Shown: positions 1 through 5,203 of the stretch, one piece after another
Position numbering within the stretch: the first letter of the stretch is position 1
Layout of the letters: every line of letters begins with the position of its first letter
Source of the DNA: Candidatus Dojkabacteria bacterium UBA5749
GTDB taxonomy: Bacteria > Patescibacteriota > Dojkabacteria > SC72
Length of the DNA stretch: 5,398 nt
Reading direction: 5' to 3'
Assembly: GCA_002419125.1 (NCBI GenBank)
Contig: DIFL01000018.1
Coordinates: forward strand, 3,654-9,051
The notes under the pieces: generated by a model
What the model saw: the letters and a program-made list of their open reading frames with translations, nothing else
What the model was told of the DNA's origin: nothing
Databases searched by the model: none
Translations under genes and position numbers: made by a program

Positions 1-980
1 CCTCTAAACCATCTCTTTCTACCAAATTTCTTAGATATAGATGATTTCAATTTCCTGATATTTCCCACAACAATATTTTTTATCCCTAAAAAGGATTTCT
101 TTGAAAATTCCTTTGCAAAAGAAAAAACTTTTTTAGAAAATGGTTTTATAAATGAAACTTTTGAAAATGTTTTAACTAGAACCTCCCTTAAATCCTTTTC
201 CGGAGTAACAGCTTTGAATATCTTTTTATTTACTTTTGTTATTGGGACATAGTCGGTATCCTTAGGTTCTTTAGGCATTAGTTTTCTTTTTGATATCTCT
301 TTCTCTAATTTCTCCTCTTTATTGTTTTCAACTATTTGATTTTTCTCTCTTTCTATCTTTGAAAAAACCACTAACCCCATATCATCAGGAACATCATTTC
401 CAAGTTGTTCAAGAGTGCTTATTATCTCCTCTCTGTTCTTTTTTCCTATCAATTTAGAGAAGTTCTCTTTTAGATATCCTCTACTAGAGGAAAATACCAA
501 ATCATTCCTATCTATTGCAATAGCGGCAGTTTTAGCTTTCTTACTCTCGAGCATTTCATAGATATCAACAAGTCTCCCCTCTTTATATACGTAAATATCA
601 CCCTCTCCCAGAACCCCTATATACATACCTCCATTACTAGATACAAATATTGTGAAGTTTATATCTACACCATTCTTACCAATCTCAGTATCATTTACAA
701 TTAACTGCTTTACTCTCTGCGTAGCCTCAGAAAGACCTAATTTCAAAGACTCGTTAATGGAATCAGTTTTAGAATATTCAAACCCATCAATGATTCCATC
801 CCAAGCAAATTTTACTATTTTGTCTCCTGGTATTTCTACAGAAGAAGAAACACTTAGTAATCCATACATATCTACCTCTGAATCACCTTTCCCTCTTTTA
901 GGACTTTTGTAATTAAAAAGAGAGAGATATGATGTTCTTAGTTGCGAATTATTAATATATTTTGAAGCAGTAATTGGCAT
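1..980 (-). CDS. PP2C-like (PPM-fold) protein with degenerate active site; C-terminus beyond window
   Basis: Open from an ATG at 980 to the window edge, giving 326 complete residues and no stop. Residues about 40-210 follow the order of PPM/PP2C phosphatase motifs: G-E-G-D-I-Y-V-Y-K-E-G-R-L at 125-137 resembles the family's V-G-D-S-R-x-Y-x-Y-x-x-G-x-L strand pair, L-V-F-S-S-S-R-G at 161-168 sits where L-L-x-C-S-D-G is expected, and P-D-D-M-G-L-V-V-F at 198-206 matches the final D-N-x-T-V-V-V strand. The metal-binding Asp of the S-D-G motif is Arg167, and neither an N-terminal E-D nor a canonical D-G-x-G-G is visible, so it is probably not an active phosphatase. Residues 211-240 are charged; 270-326 are rich in Lys, Phe and Ser with three F-S-K steps. 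Its AGGA (988-991) lies 7 bases from the ATG, inside the end of the preceding gene; only 4 bases separate the two. The fold call is by eye and moderately sure. Confidence 0.7.
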   Translation of the reverse strand, partial: MPITASKYINNSQLRTSYLSLFNYKSPKRGKGDSEVDMYGLLSVSSSVEIPGDKIVKFAWDGIIDGFEYSKTDSINESLKLGLSEATQRVKQLIVNDTEIGKNGVDINFTIFVSSNGGMYIGVLGEGDIYVYKEGRLVDIYEMLESKKAKTAAIAIDRNDLVFSSSRGYLKENFSKLIGKKNREEIISTLEQLGNDVPDDMGLVVFSKIEREKNQIVENNKEEKLEKEISKRKLMPKEPKDTDYVPITKVNKKIFKAVTPEKDLREVLVKTFSKVSFIKPFSKKVFSFAKEFSKKSFLGIKNIVVGNIRKLKSSISKKFGRKRWFR

Positions 981-984
981 TCTT

Positions 985-1245
985 TTATCCTAATACAATT
1001 ATTACTATTCCTACGATACTAATTATCAAAGAAATTAGTAGGTTAAGAAATACAAGTACCCTCATTTTAGGACTTCCCTCTAAATCAATTGTATCTTTTA
1101 ATATCCTTAGTTTCAAAAAAAGCATAAAGGCATAGAACAGACAGCCTAACAATACTAATATGAGAGGAAGTTTGAATATTCCTCCGAAATCAAAGGAGAG
1201 ATTTAAATTTGTACTAAACATTTCGTTTAAGATTTCTTCTTCCAT
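985..1245 (-). CDS. Small two-helix membrane protein, DUF5657-like
   Basis: An 86-residue protein with a short acidic N-terminus, a hydrophobic segment at about 24-45, a charged middle (K-L-R-I-L-K-D-T-I-D at 45-54, then E-G-S-P-K) and a second hydrophobic segment at about 63-85 running to the C-terminus. There is no signal peptide. The pattern of helix, K/R-rich turn and second helix resembles the DUF5657 family I recall from Patescibacteria; this is from memory and the function is unknown. The ATG overlaps the stop of the PH-domain gene by one base (TAATG), so translation is probably coupled. An AGGGA at 1253-1257 lies 7 bases upstream. Sandwiched between a PH-domain membrane protein and the PP2C-like protein, it could be a small accessory subunit of the same membrane complex (inference). 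Confidence 0.7.
   Translation of the reverse strand: MEEEILNEMFSTNLNLSFDFGGIFKLPLILVLLGCLFYAFMLFLKLRILKDTIDLEGSPKMRVLVFLNLLISLIISIVGIVIIVLG
988..991 (-). promoter_or_regulatory. Shine-Dalgarno of the PP2C-like gene
   Basis: AGGA, 7 bases before the ATG at 980, is embedded in the last codons of the preceding small membrane protein gene. It supports this start and indicates translation from a shared mRNA. Confidence 0.6.
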
Positions 1246-1877
1246 TAAATTTTCCCTTTCTTCTTCATATCAATTAAATCATTAATTAGATCTTGAAGTT
1301 CTCTTGGTCGAGGAAGTGTCTTTAATCTGAAATCTATCTCGTGTCCTGCAGTATCTATATCTAGATTCCCTACATCAAAAAGGTTTCCCCAAAAACTTAT
1401 CGTACTGTGAGTTACATCCTCTATTTTACTCAATTGTGCCTCAGAATATGAATGATAGAAAGCATTATTTAATTTAACTACTACTACCCTCCTATCAGTA
1501 ATTACTACCACTGAGTAGTACCATTTTAATATTGTCGTTATCAATATGTTAATTGCAACAAGGATACTAACAATGAAAAAAGCAATATATATTACTAAAG
1601 AGTTAAAAATATCAAAAAATGTTGAGATATATGTGAGTAATATCGGAAGAAGCAAGAAGATAAGAATAAAGAAGAATTCTTTAACATATCCAATCCAATG
1701 CACTCTAACTACAAGCACTACGTCCTCTCCTGGGTCTTTACTGTAGAAATGTAATTTCTTAGGAAATATTGTAAACCTATTAAATGTGCTCTGAGATTCT
1801 CCTTTGTAAAGCCTATTCATAAAGGAGCTTTCCATATTACTAAATTTCTTTGGTATTGTTCTATTCCCCTCTTTCAT
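1245..1877 (-). CDS. Bacterial PH-domain membrane protein (bPH2/DUF304-like)
   Basis: A 210-residue protein. Residues 1-60 are soluble and basic, ending in V-V-L-V-V-R-V-H-W, typical of the strand leading into the membrane in this family. Two transmembrane helices follow at about 66-88 and 92-117. The PH-like domain spans about 119-198: W-Y-Y-S-V-V-V-I-T-D-R-R-V-V-V-V at 119-134, the conserved L-S-K-I-E-D-V at 149-155, and N-L-F-D-V-G-N-L-D-I at 165-174. Bacterial PH domains of this type are membrane-associated and their ligands are mostly unknown. The annotated ATG lacks a good Shine-Dalgarno upstream; a GAGGGG lies inside codons 3-4, with no standard start at the right distance after it, so M1 is kept. 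M15 or M20 are possible alternatives. The gene starts 45 bases after the SpoIID gene and overlaps the next gene by one base, suggesting an operon with it. Confidence 0.85.
   Translation of the reverse strand: MKEGNRTIPKKFSNMESSFMNRLYKGESQSTFNRFTIFPKKLHFYSKDPGEDVVLVVRVHWIGYVKEFFFILIFLLLPILLTYISTFFDIFNSLVIYIAFFIVSILVAINILITTILKWYYSVVVITDRRVVVVKLNNAFYHSYSEAQLSKIEDVTHSTISFWGNLFDVGNLDIDTAGHEIDFRLKTLPRPRELQDLINDLIDMKKKGKI
1253..1257 (-). promoter_or_regulatory. Shine-Dalgarno-like site and TAATG coupling of the DUF5657-like gene
   Basis: AGGGA lies 7 bases before the ATG at 1245, inside the 3' end of the PH-domain gene. The stop and start share one base (TAATG at 1243-1247), the usual sign of translational coupling. 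Confidence 0.5.
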
Positions 1878-1886
1878 ACTATTGAA

Positions 1887-1897
1887 AGAATATCATA
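1887..1897 (-). promoter_or_regulatory. Weak promoter-like element before the PH-domain gene
   Basis: The 45-base gap contains overlapping minus-strand candidates: TATGAT (1892-1897) and TG-A-TATTCT (1887-1895), an extended -10 with a 4 of 6 hexamer. Either would give a leader of only about 2-8 bases. No -35 is clear, and read-through from the SpoIID gene is equally plausible because no terminator is seen between them. Confidence 0.25.
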
Positions 1898-1922
1898 AAG
1901 ATATCTAGATTAACAGAGTATT

Positions 1923-3845
1923 TTACTTCATTCGAATTTCAAAATGCCAGAAAGCATCACTACCAGAACCTTGAGGTATTCTTAGATTACCTGGAGCACG
2001 AAGATTATATGCAGTTTTAAACTCCTTTCCACTCATTGAAATCATTCCTACATCTGTTTGAAAAATCACTTCCGAAGTCCACCCGTTTGAATTTTTTACT
2101 ACAACTGAGTAGACCTTCGATACTGGTTTTGGAGCTAAAGAACGCATCTCTTGATGAGAATATGGATTGTAGGTATTAGGATTATCGCTTGGCCTAGGAT
2201 GGCAAGCGTCTCTTAAAGGAATAATCCTAGAATCACTCCAGTTTTTCGATTTCCCTACTTGGAAAGCATTTATTATATCTGCCATCTCTGCTTGATTCAA
2301 CCAAGGAGTCCTATTGCAACTTGAAGAACTTACCCCAGTTCCTACTGAATATCCACTTCTGTACCAGGTCTTATAAAACCAATAGTAGGTACCAACACGC
2401 CCAGTTTCTGACAAGGTATCCCAAGCTCTAGAAATCCAATTAGGATCGTCACCAGTTTTATCTGTGGTATCCCAACCTATTAGGTTATCTGATTTATCAA
2501 TATAACCTCCATTTATTGCTGCATATTGGGAGGAAAATACTGCCCCATTTCTTTGCATCGTTATACCTCTAGTTGAATCAACTGCCTCTTTCCATCTTCC
2601 TAATTTTTGATTACCAATAGCTTGCCCACATTCGTCACCTCTAACTGGATTGTTTCTACCATAGTTTGTAGCATTTAATGCATAGGTCCTTGCTGCTACT
2701 GCTTGAGCTTTCAATGCCTCAAGTGTCCAACTCTCGGGCATTTCTCCTAAACGATATAAATAATCATTCTCAAAGTTGTAAGTTACATATCTTTCATTTG
2801 GACAAACATCACACTTTGTAACCCCACCAACCTTATCACAGAACTTTACGGTAATTTGAATTCCGTCAGTTGCTTCGGTTGCGAAATTAATATTTAAATA
2901 ATACGCCCTTAATATGGACTCATAATTCTCTCCTCTTTCTGCCCTAGCTTTCGCTCCCCACTGACTCATACCATTTCTATGCGTATATGCACCAATAGAA
3001 TAAACCGCAAACGAACCACTAGGAGCATCCTTAAAACCATCTAAACTACCCCAATAGTCGCCACCACTTGGAACAGAATCTGGATTAACATAAGTCCCAC
3101 CCTGCCTTGATAGTAATAACTGGTATTGCATATTTGATAAATCCATTGAAATACCGTTAATTGTTCTTTTCACTTTTGATTTCTCTGCAATCTGTGCATT
3201 TAATTCACTTTGTACTCTCTTTTTCTCTGCAGATACTAATGCATATGATTGATCTAATTCCTTTTTCTCTTTATCTAATTGTACCTTCTCATCTTCTAAA
3301 GATTTCTTTAATTCAACTAGGTTAGCAAACTCTCCCGTTATCTTTTCAATATCCCCCTTTAATATATTAATAGCACTCTTCTTAACAAAAAGAGTCTTTA
3401 ACATATCATTTAAACTAGAAAAAGAAAAAAGAAATTGACCATCGTTATATCTGCTTTGCATATATAGTTGTGCTGAAACTAAATCTAAAGAATCCTTTTT
3501 TCTAGATAGCAACTTTTGTTTCTCATCAATTATTCTTAATTTCTCCTCTATCTCAGAATTTCTTTTATCTATCTCGGTTTGTAATTTAGAAATCTCTGCA
3601 TTTAAAAGATTAACTTGTTCTGTAAGTGTGTAATTACTACTTCCAATCTCTTTAATTCTTTTTTCAATATCTGATAGATATGTCTTTTGTTTATTTAGTT
3701 CTTCCTCTTTCTGTTGAATTATATTTTCCAACTCGTCTGCACTTTGAGAATATATGGGAGAGGTAATAACAAGGGATAACAAGGAGAATGTTAATATACA
3801 AAAGAGTAGTATTAATGATTTTTGGACAGTATTACATTTAGACAT
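1923..3845 (-). CDS. Secreted coiled-coil / SpoIID-LytB domain protein, probable peptidoglycan lytic transglycosylase
   Basis: A 640-residue exported protein. Residues 1-34 form a signal peptide with a hydrophobic core at about 11-29 and no lipobox. Residues 36-245 are a Lys/Glu/Leu-rich coiled coil interrupted at about 127-159 by a less charged segment (L-Y-M-Q-S-R-Y-N-D-G, then S-L-N-D-M-L-K), as in the helical hairpins of PcsB, CwlO and EnvC. After a Gly/Pro/Ser linker comes a SpoIID/LytB domain: H289 and G-M-S-Q-W-G-A at 292-298, G-E-M-P-E-S-W at 367-373 with E368 matching the catalytic Glu of SpoIID, A-L-K-A-Q-A-V-A-A-R-T-Y-A at 377-389, Y-A-A-I-N-G-G-Y at 441-448, and a final M-S-G-K-E-F strand at 604-609. 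SpoIID enzymes cleave glycan strands lacking stem peptides. The G-M-S-Q motif precedes the catalytic motif, reversed relative to B. subtilis SpoIID. Six cysteines lie in the exported domain. The start follows an extended -10 by only 6 bases. Its place after the pilins suggests local wall opening for the apparatus (inference). Confidence 0.88.
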   Translation of the reverse strand: MSKCNTVQKSLILLFCILTFSLLSLVITSPIYSQSADELENIIQQKEEELNKQKTYLSDIEKRIKEIGSSNYTLTEQVNLLNAEISKLQTEIDKRNSEIEEKLRIIDEKQKLLSRKKDSLDLVSAQLYMQSRYNDGQFLFSFSSLNDMLKTLFVKKSAINILKGDIEKITGEFANLVELKKSLEDEKVQLDKEKKELDQSYALVSAEKKRVQSELNAQIAEKSKVKRTINGISMDLSNMQYQLLLSRQGGTYVNPDSVPSGGDYWGSLDGFKDAPSGSFAVYSIGAYTHRNGMSQWGAKARAERGENYESILRAYYLNINFATEATDGIQITVKFCDKVGGVTKCDVCPNERYVTYNFENDYLYRLGEMPESWTLEALKAQAVAARTYALNATNYGRNNPVRGDECGQAIGNQKLGRWKEAVDSTRGITMQRNGAVFSSQYAAINGGYIDKSDNLIGWDTTDKTGDDPNWISRAWDTLSETGRVGTYYWFYKTWYRSGYSVGTGVSSSSCNRTPWLNQAEMADIINAFQVGKSKNWSDSRIIPLRDACHPRPSDNPNTYNPYSHQEMRSLAPKPVSKVYSVVVKNSNGWTSEVIFQTDVGMISMSGKEFKTAYNLRAPGNLRIPQGSGSDAFWHFEIRMK

Positions 3846-3851
3846 TAACCG

Positions 3852-3860
3852 ATTATATCA
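3852..3860 (-). promoter_or_regulatory. Extended -10 promoter of the SpoIID gene, predicted leaderless start
   Basis: Reading the minus strand, TG-A-TATAAT is a perfect extended -10 element. The hexamer ends 6 bases before the ATG at 3845, so the expected start of transcription coincides with the A of the start codon. No convincing -35 is present, as is common for extended -10 promoters, and no Shine-Dalgarno precedes the ATG. Placement in the 42-base gap between genes supports it. Confidence 0.6.
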
Positions 3861-3887
3861 TTTCTTAGCAAAGGAGAAATCTCTTTA

Positions 3888-4211
3888 TTAGGCGAACCAA
3901 TCTAATACCCAAGCAAGAAACATACGGATTAAGTAAAAAAACGCTAATCCTACTAAAGACCAAGTTAATGTAGCTTGAGCTTTCTGCTTTTTTTGAGGTT
4001 CTCCTCCTGAAACAATCCATAGATAGCCACCATATATGACCATACCAAAAGCAAATAGCCCTATTGCAGGGGATATCTTACCAACTACAAAAAGAACCGA
4101 GGTAATTAACGATTCTAGCCTAGGCGGACCATCCGTTGGCAAAGGAATATTTTGTGCATAAGTACGTTCAGAAATCAATTGTAGGAAATATATAAATACC
4201 CTATTTATCAT
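3888..4211 (-). CDS. Divergent T4SS pilin-like two-helix membrane protein
   Basis: A 107-residue protein. The N-terminus (V-F-I-Y-F-L-Q-L-I at 5-13, then E-R-T-Y-A-Q) looks like a short signal peptide cleavable after Ala19, although the E-R pair is unusual. A Pro-rich stretch at 20-32 precedes two hydrophobic segments at about 36-67 and 83-104, separated by a charged loop S-G-G-E-P-Q-K-K-Q-K-A-Q at 68-79. The Y-G-G-Y-L-W-I-V-S-G-G turn at 60-70 is the counterpart of the G-Y-x-Y-M-T-A-G-G turn in the three upstream pilins, so it belongs to the same broad VirB2/TrbC-like class, but it lacks the helix-1 cysteine and ends in an aromatic W-V-L-D-W-F-A. An in-frame TAA two codons upstream fixes M1 as the first ATG. 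It stands 129 bases beyond the third pilin, behind a hairpin, and 42 bases before the SpoIID gene. It could be a minor pilin or a membrane assembly subunit. Confidence 0.75.
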   Translation of the reverse strand: MINRVFIYFLQLISERTYAQNIPLPTDGPPRLESLITSVLFVVGKISPAIGLFAFGMVIYGGYLWIVSGGEPQKKQKAQATLTWSLVGLAFFYLIRMFLAWVLDWFA

Positions 4212-4261
4212 ATCTTATGTTTATTCAAAGAATTAACCAATTAATTTTTACATACCCATAA

Positions 4262-4290
4262 AGAAAGACAAATCTTAGACTTGTCTTTCT
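4262..4290 (-). terminator. Hairpin after pilin paralogue 3, possible weak terminator
   Basis: A perfect 10-base inverted repeat (AGAAAGACAA with TTGTCTTTCT) with a 9-base loop. On the minus strand the 3' arm is pyrimidine-rich and runs into TTATGGG, so it lacks a full U-tract, and the stem has only three G-C pairs. It lies about 50 bases after the pilin stop and is the only clear hairpin between genes, so it may terminate or attenuate the pilin transcript or protect its 3' end. Confidence 0.4.
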
Positions 4291-4340
4291 AGCATAAGCA
4301 ATCCTCTTATTCCCTTCATGTGTAATATAACTTAATAGCC

Positions 4341-4706
4341 TTACATCTTTAAGAAAGTACTCTTGACAAAGTTTACTAATACCAATGCAAGAAGAGCAAT
4401 TACTAGCCCAATTATTGCATTTGTTAAAGTTTTAGTTGCCTTTGAAACCTTCCCTTCATCTCCACCTGCAGTCATGTATGAGTATCCTGCCCATACCAAC
4501 ATTACTACACAAACTAATACTGCACCACCAATTAACCAGTTTATCACTGAAATAATAATACTACTTAGCGTTGTATCTTCGGGCACGAGACCTGTTATTG
4601 AGCCTAACCATGAATTTGGGTCGCCATCCGTTTGTGCAAAAACTGAGGTCGCAAGACTAGAAAACGCAATACCTGATGCAAATATTTTTGAGAGTTTGTT
4701 TCTCAT
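4341..4706 (-). CDS. T4SS pilin family protein (VirB2/TrbC-like), paralogue 3
   Basis: A 121-residue precursor. Residues 1-24 form a type I signal peptide (basic start, hydrophobic middle, S-V-F-A before Q25). The mature part has a short extracytoplasmic segment, a first helix at about 48-73 containing Cys66, the turn G-Y-S-Y-M-T-A-G-G at 74-82, a charged loop D-E-G-K-V-S-K-A-T-K at 83-92 and a second helix at about 96-114. This is the layout of T4SS pilins, with both termini outside and a charged loop inside (family knowledge). It aligns with the neighbouring pilin from N56 to the C-terminus at about 42 identical positions of 66, counted by hand, so the two arose by duplication. There is no type IV prepilin leader. 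No Shine-Dalgarno precedes the ATG; TATAAT boxes lie 17 and 38 bases upstream. It is followed by a hairpin at 4262-4290. Confidence 0.88.
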   Translation of the reverse strand: MRNKLSKIFASGIAFSSLATSVFAQTDGDPNSWLGSITGLVPEDTTLSSIIISVINWLIGGAVLVCVVMLVWAGYSYMTAGGDEGKVSKATKTLTNAIIGLVIALLALVLVNFVKSTFLKM

Positions 4707-4744
4707 AATTAATTAAGTTTAATATTATATAAATTAATTTAACA

Positions 4745-4773
4745 ATTATAGTATATACTAACCTACTCTACAA
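4745..4773 (-). promoter_or_regulatory. Promoter-like sequence upstream of pilin paralogue 3
   Basis: Minus strand TTGTAG (4768-4773), a 17-base spacer and TATAAT (4745-4750). The -10 is perfect and the -35 matches 3 of 6 positions. A second perfect TATAAT lies closer to the gene at 4724-4729, without a recognisable -35, and could give a leader of about 11 bases. The 70-base gap is extremely AT-rich, so chance matches are likely and the choice between the two is open. Confidence 0.45.
4749..4760. repeat. 12-base perfect palindrome in a pilin promoter spacer
   Basis: TAGTATATACTA reads the same on both strands. It lies between the predicted -35 and -10 of pilin paralogue 3, overlapping the last two bases on the upstream side of the -10. 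This position suits a repressor operator, but the region is so AT-rich that a chance palindrome cannot be excluded. Confidence 0.3.
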
Positions 4774-4776
4774 TTA

Positions 4777-5157
4777 CTATAACTGATTAAGAAATTTTTT
4801 CAAGATAAAGTTTACTAACATCACCGCAACAAAAGAGATTACTAATCCAATAATTGCATTAACAAGTGTTTTTGTTGCCTTACTAACCTTGTCTTCGTTC
4901 CCACCAGAAGTCATATACAAGAAACCCGAAACAATCAACATTACAACACATAAAATAACAGATGCACCAATTAACCAGTTTAGTACTTTAACCACAAACT
5001 CCTCTAATGTAATTGGTGCAGAGATTAAATTATCTAAGATCTCATCTATCCAAACCAAAGAATTTTCTGTATTTGCAAAAGCTAATGAGGGTAACAAAAG
5101 AAAAGAAGAAATTGTAAATATACTTGCTTGAATTCCCTTTTTCATACTCTTTTCCAT
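4777..5157 (-). CDS. T4SS pilin family protein (VirB2/TrbC-like), paralogue 2
   Basis: Encodes up to 126 residues. A signal peptide runs to about residue 28 (L-A-F-A before N29). Helix 1 spans about 55-79 with Cys70, followed by the turn G-F-L-Y-M-T-S-G-G at 78-86, a charged loop N-E-D-K-V-S-K-A-T-K and helix 2 at about 101-119. The loop and helix 2 begin with V-S-K-A-T-K-T-L, identical to the downstream paralogue. The start is ambiguous: M1 (5157) has no Shine-Dalgarno and directly abuts a TATAAT, whereas M5 (5143-5145) has a weak GGA eight bases upstream and still leaves a complete signal peptide. M5 would be the true start if transcription begins from the TATAAT at 5158-5163. A promoter-like TTGTTA-N17-TATAAT lies further upstream. 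The predicted role is a structural subunit of a T4SS-like fibre or channel. Confidence 0.88.
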   Translation of the reverse strand: MEKSMKKGIQASIFTISSFLLLPSLAFANTENSLVWIDEILDNLISAPITLEEFVVKVLNWLIGASVILCVVMLIVSGFLYMTSGGNEDKVSKATKTLVNAIIGLVISFVAVMLVNFILKKFLNQL

Positions 5158-5173
5158 ATTATATTATTGCACC

Positions 5174-5202
5174 ATTATATTAACTTATAGTTAAAATAAC
5201 AA
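5174..5202 (-). promoter_or_regulatory. Promoter-like sequence upstream of pilin paralogue 2
   Basis: Minus strand TTGTTA (5197-5202), a 17-base spacer and TATAAT (5174-5179). This is the best two-box match in the window (4 of 6 and 6 of 6). Transcription would begin about 10 bases before M1. Another TATAAT at 5158-5163 abuts the ATG and would favour the downstream start M5. Confidence 0.5.
5180..5194. repeat. Short inverted repeat in the promoter spacer of pilin paralogue 2
   Basis: TTAAC and GTTAA flank a 5-base centre, placed exactly between the predicted -35 and -10. The minus strand also shares ACTATAA followed by GTTAA with the upstream region of pilin paralogue 3. It is a possible operator; short and AT-rich, hence low confidence. 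Confidence 0.25.
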
Positions 5203-5203
5203 C

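Noticed and set aside
652..912. Plus-strand open frame of 86 codons
   Set aside because: It lies antisense to the PP2C-like gene, has no family features and looks like a by-product of low-GC antisense sequence.
1546..1746. Plus-strand open frame of 66 codons
   Set aside because: Antisense to the membrane and linker part of the PH-domain gene, with low complexity and no recognisable product.
1923..3845. Sporulation gene spoIID
   Set aside because: Only the catalytic domain is shared. The coiled coil, permuted motif order and neighbours do not indicate sporulation, so the symbol is not used.
4363..5131. Plus-strand open frames at 4363-4716 and 4889-5131
   Set aside because: Both mirror the pilin genes and their similarity to each other follows from the pilins being paralogues; the minus-strand frames have signal peptides and helices.
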